A DNA stretch of 57,447 nt from Pseudochrobactrum sp. sp1633 (lineage in GTDB: Bacteria > Pseudomonadota > Alphaproteobacteria > Rhizobiales > Rhizobiaceae): positions 1 through 57,447 of the forward strand of contig NZ_JARRAE010000016.1 of the NCBI RefSeq assembly GCF_030376605.1, written 5' to 3'. Positions 35,461 through 43,942 of the stretch are shown here, piece after piece. The notes under the pieces are model-generated. The model was not told the DNA's origin, did not search any database, and saw only the letters and a program-made list of their open reading frames with translations. Each line of letters starts with the position of its first letter. Positions within the stretch are counted from its first letter, which is position 1. The translations under genes were made by a program, and so were the position numbers.

Positions 35461-35577
35461 ACATGCACAGCTTTAGTTTTGCCGGAAATGCAAATTGATG
35501 TTCAGGCGCAAAAGTGCCTCAATACACTCTATGGCAGGGCTTCGATTTTGATGTATTTTTCAAAACAAATCAGTGAC

Positions 35578-36036
35578 TTACTGGCAGACATCAACCCATT
35601 GCGCATTTGTCAGCTCGGCCAGCCGATGAGGATTTATCCGAACTGCGCTATTCACAGCACCGGCAGCAGGAAGCACCTCTTCAAAGGCTTTGAGTGAAAT
35701 ATCGCAGTAGATTTTCAGATTTTCTGCCACGCCGAACGGGCAAACGCCACCCACGGGATGGCCGGTTGCTTCCAGCACAGAATCAAAGTCCAGCATGCGT
35801 GGCTTATTCTGGAACTGATCCTTGAATTTGCGGTTGTCGAGCCGCGCATCGCCGCGTGCAACAAGCAGGATCACATCTTCACCGAGCTTGAGTGAAAGCG
35901 TTTTGGCAATCTGCGCCGGTTCAACATTATGGGCAGCTGCAGCTTCAGCAACAGTAGCTGTGCTGGCTTCTAGCTCTATCACCCGTACATCCGGTGCTTT
36001 TTCGGCAAAAAATGCTTTAACTGATTCAAGGCTCAT
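35578..36036 (-). CDS. YbaK/EbsC family aminoacyl-tRNA deacylase-like protein
   Basis: A 152-residue YbaK/ProX-type protein, which hydrolyses mischarged tRNA such as Cys-tRNA(Pro) or Ala-tRNA(Pro). Recognisable are TVAEAAAAHNVEPAQIAKTLSLK, the conserved Lys in ARLDNRKFKDQF and the Gly/Pro loop EATGHPVGGVCPFGV. It stands alone between rirA and tRNA-Ser. Which mischarged tRNA it edits cannot be told from sequence. Confidence 0.88.
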   Translation of the reverse strand: MSLESVKAFFAEKAPDVRVIELEASTATVAEAAAAHNVEPAQIAKTLSLKLGEDVILLVARGDARLDNRKFKDQFQNKPRMLDFDSVLEATGHPVGGVCPFGVAENLKIYCDISLKAFEEVLPAAGAVNSAVRINPHRLAELTNAQWVDVCQ

Positions 36037-36255
36037 GGGATTTTCCGTATTGTCCGCTCAGAAGAGGCGTTTTCTCTGAAATAAAGGGCGTGTCACTGTG
36101 TCTATCTTGCATGATGGGACAGAACGGCCTGCACTCTCAACAATTATTTGCAAACAAGCACAATAATTTAAGTCGTGGTGATTGACGAAACGGCAAGAGT
36201 GAATGTATGTAGCCTTCATTCGCCATCAAAGCGCGTTTCAGGCTGATTTGCCTGA

Positions 36256-36345
36256 GGAGGGGTGGCCGAGTGGTTTAAGGCACCGGTCTTGAAAACCGGC
36301 GTGCGGGAGACCGTACCGTGGGTTCGAATCCCACCCCCTCCGCCA
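36256..36345 (+). tRNA. tRNA-Ser(TGA)
   Basis: A 90-base class II tRNA from GGAGGGGTGGCCGAGTGG to CCCCCTCCGCCA with encoded CCA. The anticodon stem CCGGT/ACCGG encloses CTTGAAA, anticodon TGA. The long variable arm and GTTCGAATC T-loop fit serine. Confidence 0.97.
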
Positions 36346-36413
36346 TTTTCCTATATCTTTTGCGGAAATATTGATTGTTTCAGGTAGCTCTGAAGAATTT
36401 TCCGAAATTACCT

Positions 36414-37148
36414 TTAATCTGAAGTCGTTTGCTCTGCCGCAAAGGCGATCTTTATGTCCTGTCTCTGAAGATAATCCAGCATGGCATATAGCATGATGAG
36501 AATGCCGGATAATTCCAGTGTTTCCTCAAGCGTCGAAACAATAAGGTAGGATAGATTGAAAAAGGTTTCGTCTGCCAGAAAGGCGCCTATAATCTCGAAG
36601 CCCAGCGCTCCTGTCACAAAAACAGCGCCGGCAATGAAGAAGAGCACTGCTGTGCGCCGTGGCAAAGAGAACAACCACCGGACGTAAATTAGTCCGATGA
36701 TGCTCACGACAATGATAGCCGGTATAATCCACGAAAAGAAAACATGGCTGGTGCCGGGGATCAAATACCCTTCAAAGCCCGTTCGCCACAGACCGTGCAT
36801 TTCGGTTGCTTCATCAAGTGACATATAAAGAAATATCGCTGACAAGCCCCACCATGCGATTGAAGGTAATGATCTTATTTGCTGGACGCGTGCTGCAACC
36901 ATTAAAGTACAGGCTGTCGCAAATAATTGCAGTACCGAGTACCAGGTCGGAGCATTCATCTCACGACTTAGGTCGAACAAATGGCCGAAACGATTGACCG
37001 GATCCGTCATGAACCCGCAAGACTTGGTGTACCAGCAAGCCATAACCACAGAATGCATGAACACAAGAAAGGCGATTGTTCCTGCCAGACACAACGCTAT
37101 AAAACGTGGCCGAATACTTAAATTTACATATGCCTGCCCTGACTTCAT
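36414..37148 (-). CDS. Polytopic membrane protein of unknown function
   Basis: A 244-residue protein with about six hydrophobic helices (residues 20-42, 63-85, 95-112, 138-158, 168-192, 205-235). No family name is recalled, but two charged clusters inside or next to helices stand out: FLYMSLDEATEMHGLW (about residue 108) and IVSTLEETLELSGILIMLYA near the C-terminus. I recall similar Asp-Glu...His plus Glu-Glu pairs in uncharacterised bacterial membrane proteins, which suggests a buried metal or proton site. I use ATG 37148, preceded by GGGGGA. Located next to tRNA-Ser and AT-rich flanks; it may be horizontally acquired. Confidence 0.75.
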   Translation of the reverse strand: MKSGQAYVNLSIRPRFIALCLAGTIAFLVFMHSVVMACWYTKSCGFMTDPVNRFGHLFDLSREMNAPTWYSVLQLFATACTLMVAARVQQIRSLPSIAWWGLSAIFLYMSLDEATEMHGLWRTGFEGYLIPGTSHVFFSWIIPAIIVVSIIGLIYVRWLFSLPRRTAVLFFIAGAVFVTGALGFEIIGAFLADETFFNLSYLIVSTLEETLELSGILIMLYAMLDYLQRQDIKIAFAAEQTTSD

Positions 37149-37591
37149 TAATCCGTCCCCCAAGCAATATTTCGATTTAAAACCTATTCAAACACTGATG
37201 CCTCATAATGGTAGTAATGACAGTTAGCGTCATTCATCTTATTAAAAAGTACAATTCCCAGAGGAATTGTTATTTTTAGACTTAATATATTATACAGGAA
37301 ATATTGCTGATTGGTATGCAGTGTTTTTGTTGCAAATTTTATTCAGACTACCTTTTGTATATGTGAAATTACTAATGAAATAATTTGCGAAACAGCCGGA
37401 CTTTAGCACTGAAAACACAGCAACAATGATTTTAATGAATTGATTTTTATAGAGTTTATATATTTGCAAATATGAGTGTTTTCCGGTTTAAGCCGATACA
37501 TTCTCTGTTAATCAGGCTTTGCAGAAACAAGCCGGAATAAATTCATCCCTGAGCCGTTATCCCTTCAGGAAACAAATGAGAGCTCAGGTCT
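37149..37591. other. 443-base AT-rich intergenic region with two hairpins
   Basis: Two nearby inverted repeats, AATGAC/GTCATT (37217-37235) and ACAATTC/GAATTGT (37251-37270) followed by TATTTTTAG, could be a small RNA with its terminator or chance AT-rich structure. No coding frame of merit is seen. Confidence 0.4.
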
Positions 37592-39079
37592 ATGGCAGAA
37601 CAGACAATCAGTAACATCACAAAAATTTCGCCGGTAAAAACACAGCATAGCCTCACAAAAGCTGACACCTCAGCTGCGGCAATGCCGGTAGCGCAAGTCA
37701 AACAGATTATCGCAGCGCTGATCCTCAGTTTTTCTGCTGTGCTGATCTTTCTTGCGATCGACGGGCTAACCATGCCAATGCGGCTGTCTATTGCGGTCTT
37801 TGTGACTACACTTGTGTGTTGGGTCATCCTCGACTTGCCGGAAACGCCGGTAGCACTCAGTGGTGCCATTGCTCTTGCAGTGAGCGGTACAGTCAGCAAT
37901 GAGGCCGTCTACGCAGCTTTGGGCAAAGACATTATCTGGCTTATGCTGGCAGCTTTTATTCTGGCTGCGGTGTTGCAGGCATCCGGCCTGATTGAAAAAT
38001 TGCTGATGCGCAATCTGGCAAAACTACGTTCAGTTTCAGCGCTGTTTTATCTGCTCACACTGGTTATCTTCGCGACTGCTTTTATTATTCCGTCCACGTC
38101 TGCGCGTGCTGCAATTCTGTTGCCGGTCTATGCGGCGCTGGCCGCTGCCGGTGGCAATGCCGTACTGAACCGCGCATTGGCATTGCTGTTTCCTACAATC
38201 ATTCTGCTGTCTGCCGGCGCCTCGCTCACAGGGGCAGGTGCACATCTGGTTGCAGCCGATTTTATTGCCCGTACAGGCGGTCGCGAACTGGATTTCCTCA
38301 GCTGGATTGCTTTTGCCGCACCGTTTTCTCTGCTTATCAGCCTGATTGCATGCGAGCTCATTCTGCGTCTGTTTTTAACAGCACAACAGCGCAAAGAAGC
38401 ACTGCCATTAATGGCTGACAATTATGAAAATTCCCGTCTGAACCGGGAGCAGAAAATTCTGTTGCTGATTACCGGAGCAACAGTGCTGTTGTTTGCCACC
38501 ACATCTCTGCATGGCATTGATATGCCGTTGATTGCTCTCATTGCCGCTTTGCTTGTTACATCTGAGAAACTGTCACCAGTACCATTCAAGAAAGCGCTGA
38601 AACTGGTGGAGTGGAATCTTTTGCTGTTTTTGGCCGGTACTCTGGTCATAGGCGAAGCTTTGCTAAGCACAGGAACAGCGGAATATATGGCGCAGCGTAT
38701 TCTCAGCGCTTTTGGCACCGGACTTGCAGGATATCCGGCTCTAATCGTCGGCTTTGCGGCTGTGGTGGCGACTTTTTCTCATATCATCATAAATTCACGC
38801 ACTGCACGCGCCACGGTGCTAATCCCCGCACTCGCACTGCCGCTGGCAGGGCTTGGTATCGGCGCAACACCGCTTATTCTGGTTGTCGTCCTGGCAAGTG
38901 GTTTTTGTCAGACACTGCGGGTTTCCGCCAAACCTGTCACGCTGTTCGGGACGGCGGAACCGCAACCCTTCAGTCAGAAAGATCTGCTAAAGCTCGCAAT
39001 ATGGCTGATAGTACCCTTTATCTCGCTTCTGATGATATTCGCTCTGGTTATCTGGCCATTGCAGGGACTAAAGTTTTAA
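37592..39079 (+). CDS. SLC13/DASS-type anion symporter
   Basis: A 495-residue membrane transporter with about 12 helices and two DASS-like repeats. The usual Ser-Asn-Thr substrate motifs appear in altered form: FIIPSTSARAAILLPVYAAL in the first half and SHIIINSRTARATVLIPALAL in the second, where SNT would be expected. The family moves sulfate, dicarboxylates or similar anions with Na+. The altered motifs suggest a different substrate or coupling. A strong terminator follows; the glycerate kinase gene is next, so an organic-acid substrate is possible but unproven. Confidence 0.85.
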   Translation: MAEQTISNITKISPVKTQHSLTKADTSAAAMPVAQVKQIIAALILSFSAVLIFLAIDGLTMPMRLSIAVFVTTLVCWVILDLPETPVALSGAIALAVSGTVSNEAVYAALGKDIIWLMLAAFILAAVLQASGLIEKLLMRNLAKLRSVSALFYLLTLVIFATAFIIPSTSARAAILLPVYAALAAAGGNAVLNRALALLFPTIILLSAGASLTGAGAHLVAADFIARTGGRELDFLSWIAFAAPFSLLISLIACELILRLFLTAQQRKEALPLMADNYENSRLNREQKILLLITGATVLLFATTSLHGIDMPLIALIAALLVTSEKLSPVPFKKALKLVEWNLLLFLAGTLVIGEALLSTGTAEYMAQRILSAFGTGLAGYPALIVGFAAVVATFSHIIINSRTARATVLIPALALPLAGLGIGATPLILVVVLASGFCQTLRVSAKPVTLFGTAEPQPFSQKDLLKLAIWLIVPFISLLMIFALVIWPLQGLKF

Positions 39080-39097
39080 ATAATTCATAGAGTTACA

Positions 39098-39127
39098 AAG
39101 CCCCTGCTGATGCGGGGGCTTTTTTTA
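39098..39127 (+). terminator. Terminator after the SLC13-type transporter
   Basis: AAGCCCC ... GGGGGCTTTTTTT with a short Gly-rich loop, about 20 bases after the stop. Confidence 0.88.
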
Positions 39128-39227
39128 TGTTTTTTGAAAATAAATAAAATAATGCGGAATAAACCTCTCAGCGCCGCGTTCTTCCATTGCAATTCAATTG
39201 TCATAATTTGCAAAGGAAACTGTCACA

Positions 39228-40412
39228 ATGTCTATCACTGTTCTGGTTGCCCCATCAGGCTTTAAAGAAAGCCTGTCCGCGGATGAAGCTGCAGATGCGA
39301 TTGAAAAAGGCATTCGACGGGCTGTGCCGGATGCGCATATTATTAAAGCGCCGATGGCAGACGGCGGCGAAGGTTTTACCAAAGCGCTGATCAATGCCAC
39401 GCAAGGCACTCTGCACGAAATTATAGTGACCGGCCCTGTAGGGCAACCGGTTAAGGCACATTTTGGTTTTCTGGGTACGCGCGGCGTTACAGGCCACATG
39501 CAGCGCACAGCAGTGCTGGAAATGGCCTCTGCCGCAGGCCTGAGCCTTGTACCGCGTGATCGACGCAACCCGTGCCTGACCACCAGCTATGGTGTGGGAG
39601 AACTGGTGAAAGCCGCTCTTGATGCCGGTGCTGAGCGCATTTTGTTAGGCTGCGGCGACAGCGGCATTAATGACGGCGGTGCGGGCATGGCGCAGGCGCT
39701 CGGCGTGAAATTGCTGGATAGTGCAGGGCGCGAGCTTGGTCATGGTGGAGCGGCGCTTGGAAAGCTTGCTGCCATTGATGTCAGCACGCGTGATCCGCGT
39801 CTTGAAACCGTACAGATCGATGCGGCTGTGAACTGGCATAATATGCTGCTGGGCGAGCGCGGTGTGGCGCGTGTGTTCGGCCCGCAAAAAGGCGCTACGC
39901 CGGAGCAGGTGGAGGTTCTGGCCGAAGCGATGGAGAATTATGCGCAAAAAATCAGCGTCGCAAACAATATTGATGTCGGTACAGCGCAAGGGGCAGGTGC
40001 ATCCGGCGGGTTGGGGGCGGCAGTGCTTGGTCTTTTATGCGGTAAGCTGCATCCGCGTTATGAAATCGTGATGCAATATCTCGACCTCGACCGCTATCTG
40101 GCCGATGCTGATCTGGTGATTACCGCTGAAGGCAGCCTCGACGGGCAGACCCCGTTTGGCAAGGTTCCGGCAGAAGTCGCGCTACGTGCCAAAAAACGTG
40201 GTACGCCGGTGATCGCATTGGCAGGCACCATCGGCAAAGGTGTGCGCCTCAATCTTGACCACGGGATTGATGCATTTGCCTCTATTTTGAGCCGCCCGTG
40301 CTCATTGGAGGATGCGATTGATGCTGCACCTAAACTACTGGCACATGCCTCGGAAGATGCAGTGCGCATGGTGATGATTGGTATGCTGATGAACCATCGT
40401 ATGGCCGCGTGA
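39228..40412 (+). CDS. Glycerate 2-kinase type I
   Basis: A 394-residue GarK/GlxK-type glycerate kinase that phosphorylates D-glycerate. The start MSITVLVAPSGFKESLSADEAADAI, the ADGGEGF motif and GCGDSGINDGGAGMAQALG are family-diagnostic, as is AGASGGLGAAVLGL. Rhizobial genes use names glxK or garK; I leave the symbol empty as the product position (2- or 3-phosphate) follows from family only. It has its own terminator before the convergent subtilase gene. The upstream transporter could supply glycerate or a precursor (inference). Confidence 0.93.
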   Translation: MSITVLVAPSGFKESLSADEAADAIEKGIRRAVPDAHIIKAPMADGGEGFTKALINATQGTLHEIIVTGPVGQPVKAHFGFLGTRGVTGHMQRTAVLEMASAAGLSLVPRDRRNPCLTTSYGVGELVKAALDAGAERILLGCGDSGINDGGAGMAQALGVKLLDSAGRELGHGGAALGKLAAIDVSTRDPRLETVQIDAAVNWHNMLLGERGVARVFGPQKGATPEQVEVLAEAMENYAQKISVANNIDVGTAQGAGASGGLGAAVLGLLCGKLHPRYEIVMQYLDLDRYLADADLVITAEGSLDGQTPFGKVPAEVALRAKKRGTPVIALAGTIGKGVRLNLDHGIDAFASILSRPCSLEDAIDAAPKLLAHASEDAVRMVMIGMLMNHRMAA

Positions 40413-40434
40413 ACAAAACAAGCGCCTTAATTAT

Positions 40435-40470
40435 AAGCCCTGCAATATGCATTGCAGGGCTTAATTTTTT
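40435..40470. terminator. Terminator between glycerate kinase and subtilase genes
   Basis: AAGCCCTGCAAT-ATGC-ATTGCAGGGCTT, twelve pairs, followed by AATTTTTT toward the right. Confidence 0.9.
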
Positions 40471-40471
40471 A

Positions 40472-41902
40472 TCAGCTCGCGCACAGAGCCTGCGCATTGA
40501 TAAGCCCCCAGCCAAACACAGGATCATGCCCCGGTTTACCGAGGTCTTTGGCTTTCCCTGCCAGTTCTTCGGCAATCTGCTGGTTGTCGAGATCGGGTTT
40601 TTCAGCTTTCAGCCGTGCAGCGGCGGCGGTAACAAAGGGAGCGGCAAATGAGGTTCCGGTCTTTTGCCGTGCGCCGGAAACAGAAGCCGCAGTCCACACG
40701 CCAACACCGGGTGCTGCCAGATCAATATGCGCACCGCGAACTGCGCGCCGGTATGGTTTGCCATCGCGATCAACAGCAGTTACAGCAATCACATTCGCAT
40801 AGGCCGCCGGATAAACGGGCTTGGCGTGCGGGCCTTCATTGCCAGCCGCGGCAACCAAGATGATTTTGCGCTGGGCTGCGGCCTCAATTGCTTTTTCAAG
40901 CAGCTGATTATGCGGCCCCGAAAGGCTCATATTAATCAGCGGAACCTGTTTTTCCGCCAACAGATCAACAGCACGGATCAGATCAAAGGTCGTTGCACGG
41001 TTACTATCGCCTTTGGCGCCGTGAAATGCATCAACCGCAATCAGCTCGGCCTGTGGCAACAGACCGGGTGCGCGGCCGGTTTCACTGCCGACCAGAAGAG
41101 CGGCAACCGCCGTGCCATGCTGCGTGCCTGATTGCGGCAGCTCGGCATCGCTGAGACGGATAATTTCTATGCGTGCCTGTTTGAGGGATTCATGATCCGG
41201 ATTAATCGCAGTATCAATCAGCCCGATTTTGGGAAGAGCGGTGCAGAGTGCAGCGCCTGCTTCAGGCTGCTTCCAGCCAATCAGATGACGCATTAAAGTG
41301 CAGTCTGTGCCATTGCATGCTGCGGCATCCGGCTGTGACTCAGATTGCGGATCTGCCTGTTCAGGGCGGTAATAATGGTTGAAATCAACCATCGCTTCCG
41401 GTGCCAGCTCGCTCACCTGTTGCCGTGCTGTATTCAGCGTCATGCGCGGCGGTATTTGCAGGCGAATAAGCTGTGTACCGGTAAGACGCATTTCTGACTT
41501 ATCCTCAACGGAGAAGCCGCGTTCCTGTAGCTTTGTGATGTGATCATCGCTTAAACCCAGAGCAATCAGTCTGCGAGCTTCATAAACAGGGGCGGCGGCC
41601 TGCTGGCGTTTGGCGGTAGGGCGCGCCTGAGGTGCACGCACACTCCGGCGATTATCCAGATAATCCATCAGATTTTGCGGGCCGCGCAAGCGTTTGCCGC
41701 CGTCACTGCCTGACCGGCCGCTGCGGGCGCCGCCATCGTTACCATCATCGCCGTCGTCACCACCGTCATCATCATCTGCGTGAACAGCACTGACAAAGGT
41801 CAGTTCCGGTGAAAGGACAGGAGCGGCGACTGCACCAACAATAAATGCGAGGCTGGCAGACCGGAGAAGCCTGCGCATATGCCGAAGAAGATAATTCAAC
41901 AT
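40472..41902 (-). CDS. Secreted S8 (subtilisin-like) serine protease
   Basis: A 476-residue exported subtilase. A basic N-terminus (RHMRRLLRS) and hydrophobic stretch (LAFIVGAVAAPVLSP) form the signal; a low-complexity Asp/Gly-rich stretch (DDDDGGDDGDDGNDGG) follows, then an inhibitor-like propeptide region. The catalytic triad is visible: Asp in PKIGLIDTAIN, His in GTQHGTAVAALLVG, Ser in KTGTSFAAPFVTAAA, with oxyanion Asn in AAAGNEG. ATG 41902 is preferred over the ATG at 41950. It is divergent from an ECF sigma gene with 101 bases between, suggesting shared control. Confidence 0.9.
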   Translation of the reverse strand: MLNYLLRHMRRLLRSASLAFIVGAVAAPVLSPELTFVSAVHADDDDGGDDGDDGNDGGARSGRSGSDGGKRLRGPQNLMDYLDNRRSVRAPQARPTAKRQQAAAPVYEARRLIALGLSDDHITKLQERGFSVEDKSEMRLTGTQLIRLQIPPRMTLNTARQQVSELAPEAMVDFNHYYRPEQADPQSESQPDAAACNGTDCTLMRHLIGWKQPEAGAALCTALPKIGLIDTAINPDHESLKQARIEIIRLSDAELPQSGTQHGTAVAALLVGSETGRAPGLLPQAELIAVDAFHGAKGDSNRATTFDLIRAVDLLAEKQVPLINMSLSGPHNQLLEKAIEAAAQRKIILVAAAGNEGPHAKPVYPAAYANVIAVTAVDRDGKPYRRAVRGAHIDLAAPGVGVWTAASVSGARQKTGTSFAAPFVTAAAARLKAEKPDLDNQQIAEELAGKAKDLGKPGHDPVFGWGLINAQALCAS

Positions 41903-42003
41903 GATAGATTCCACTTTTCTGTTGATGGGCGCTATCGTTACGTTGCCCAAACGCAGAACGTATGGCTCGGTGCTTTATTCGATTTCCCGGACAGATTCCT
42001 CTT

Positions 42004-42546
42004 ATGATAGATGACGGACTTAGTTTTTCACAACGTTTGATCGGTTTTTTACCAAATTTACGCCGTTTTGCGATTGCGCTTTGCCGCTCGCGTGAAGTGG
42101 CGGATGATCTGGTGCAGGCCGCATGTGAAAAAGCGCTGGCCGCTGAAGACAGTTTTCAGCCTGGAACCCGCTTTGATGCATGTATGTTCCGCATTCTGCG
42201 CAATATCTGGATTGATACATTACGCAGGCAAAAAACAGCCGGTATCAGCGATGATATTGCCGATCATGAAGATATTGGCACACCATCCGGTGAGGACGCG
42301 GTTATTGCCCGCATGACACTTCAAAATGTGTCACAAGCGATCAATCAACTGCCCGATGAGCAGCGCGAGGTGCTGCTTCTGGTTTGCGTGGAAGAGCTCT
42401 CCTATAAGGAGGCAGCCGGGCTTCTGGAAATACCGATCGGCACTGTGATGAGCAGGCTTGCACGGGCACGGAAAAATCTTGCTGAACGGACGGGAATAGA
42501 CAAGGATCCCATGCGTTTATCCCCTGTGAAAGGCGGTAATCAATGA
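42004..42546 (+). CDS. ECF RNA polymerase sigma factor
   Basis: A 180-residue extracytoplasmic-function sigma factor (counting from ATG 42004; ATG 41962 is an alternative). Region 2 reads RRFAIALCRSREVADDLVQAACEKAL with FDACMFRILRNIWIDTLRR; region 4 is LPDEQREVLLLVCVEELSYKEAAGLLEIPIGTVMSRLARARKNL, with the helix-turn-helix at the end. It overlaps the anti-sigma gene by four bases. I did not find a convincing -35/-10 pair of a known ECF group in the 101-base divergent gap. Confidence 0.92.
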   Translation: MIDDGLSFSQRLIGFLPNLRRFAIALCRSREVADDLVQAACEKALAAEDSFQPGTRFDACMFRILRNIWIDTLRRQKTAGISDDIADHEDIGTPSGEDAVIARMTLQNVSQAINQLPDEQREVLLLVCVEELSYKEAAGLLEIPIGTVMSRLARARKNLAERTGIDKDPMRLSPVKGGNQ

Positions 42547-43364
42547 CACAATCCCAACCGCATAACAGTTTCAGTGATGAAGAGCTGATGGCTTTTGCCG
42601 ATGGCGAGCTGGATGAGGCAACAACCGCCCGCATTGAGGCGGCAATGGAGCATGATGATGCGCTGATAACGCGCGTTGCCCTGTTTATGGAAACACGCGC
42701 GACGGCACAGGAAGCTTTGCGCCCGATGCTGGATGAGCCGGTGCCGGATGCCTTGCTGGCAGCAGTGCAGGGCATGGTTACCAGACATGAGCAGGCTAAA
42801 CAGCAAAGCGCTACCGCAGAGCCATTTGTGGTGCAGGTTACACAAGACGAAGCCGAGATTATTCCTTTTCGCGCAAAGCCGCGTAAACCGCTTTTTGCAG
42901 CCAACTGGTCTGTGGCAGCCGCAGCGGCACTACTGGCAGCGGTTACCGGTCTCAGCGGGTATTTTATCGGACAGAGCGGCGTGCAGGCACCACAAACAGG
43001 CGGGACAGAACTGGCAGCACTCACAGCACCGGCAGTTCAGGCGCAGTTGCAAAACACAGCCTCCGGCCAAACAGTCACGCTGGCAGAGCAAAATGCGACA
43101 ATGCAAATTACCGCCAGTTTTCGCGACGGGCAAAATCATCTGTGTCGTGAGTTTCGCCTGAGCGGAGAAAAGCAGTCCGGCTACGTGGCGGTTTCCTGCT
43201 ACGAGCAGGAGGCATGGCAGTTGCGCTTTGCTCTGGCCTCACAGCAGGACACGCAGAGCTATATCCCTGCCTCCGCACAGGAAACGGTGGATGTGTATCT
43301 GAGCTCCATCAATGCCGGTGCGCCGCTGTCAGATGAAGAGGAAAAAGCAGCTCTGAAACAGTAA
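42543..43364 (+). CDS. Membrane-anchored anti-sigma factor
   Basis: A 273-residue protein whose N-terminus FSDEELMAFADGELDEATTARIEAAM is the usual anti-sigma domain, without the HxxxCxxC zinc motif. One membrane helix lies at about residues 120-143 (WSVAAAAALLAAVTGLSGYFIGQ), followed by a periplasmic sensor part with two Cys (CREFRLSG and VAVSCYEQEAW). It shares a 4-base overlap with the sigma gene, the normal coupled arrangement for a sigma/anti-sigma pair. The signal it senses is not known. Confidence 0.86.
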   Translation: MTQSQPHNSFSDEELMAFADGELDEATTARIEAAMEHDDALITRVALFMETRATAQEALRPMLDEPVPDALLAAVQGMVTRHEQAKQQSATAEPFVVQVTQDEAEIIPFRAKPRKPLFAANWSVAAAAALLAAVTGLSGYFIGQSGVQAPQTGGTELAALTAPAVQAQLQNTASGQTVTLAEQNATMQITASFRDGQNHLCREFRLSGEKQSGYVAVSCYEQEAWQLRFALASQQDTQSYIPASAQETVDVYLSSINAGAPLSDEEEKAALKQ

Positions 43365-43458
43365 AGGTGAACCGGCAGGTACATCACAGGAATGTCTTAT
43401 TGTACGGGCATCGTTGGGACGTTGATTGAAGACTTTTCAAATATGTCAGGAAAAAACA

Positions 43459-43929
43459 ATGCGATATTCGGCACAGATTGTAACGGCGGCATTAGCGTCA
43501 ACACTGCTGGTGGCACCGGCATCTGCCAAAAATGCGGTGATGGTGCCGCTGCCCGATAAACGGATTGCGGTGATTTCAGAGGGTGATCTGGAATCCGCAT
43601 CCATCGGCAGTTACACGGTTGCGCTTTATAAGGATGACGGACTGATTGATTATCTCGGCGGCGGAATATTTGCGCGCGACGGCTCTGTTTTTGATGACAG
43701 CGGCAAACCGCGTGTCAGTTTTGCAGATATAACCGGTGACGGTAATGCTGAGATGATTATCTCCAAGCTTACCGCCGGTTCCGGCAATTATCTCGATGTT
43801 GATGTGCTGAAACTCAGCGATGCAACGGTTGAACGCGTACTGAATTTTGCGAGCGACACTAAAAAAGACCTGCTGATTGAAGCCAAGCGCGCCTATAGCC
43901 AGCAAGATCAGAGTCTGAAAAAGCCTTAA
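43459..43929 (+). CDS. Exported protein similar to PliI lysozyme inhibitors
   Basis: A 156-residue exported protein (signal peptide ends at SAKN or near residue 24). Its core matches my recollection of the periplasmic inhibitor of I-type lysozyme, PliI: EGDLESASIGSYTVALYKD, GGGIFARDGSVF, a D-G-D-like loop FADITGDGNAEMIIS, and LTAGSGNYLDVDVL, in which SGNY corresponds to the conserved Ser-x-x-Tyr loop that enters the lysozyme active site. Known PliI proteins protect bacteria from invertebrate-type lysozyme. It starts 94 bases after the anti-sigma gene, on the same strand. I am fairly but not fully sure of the family. Confidence 0.7.
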   Translation: MRYSAQIVTAALASTLLVAPASAKNAVMVPLPDKRIAVISEGDLESASIGSYTVALYKDDGLIDYLGGGIFARDGSVFDDSGKPRVSFADITGDGNAEMIISKLTAGSGNYLDVDVLKLSDATVERVLNFASDTKKDLLIEAKRAYSQQDQSLKKP

Positions 43930-43942
43930 TTTTCTATGGTGA

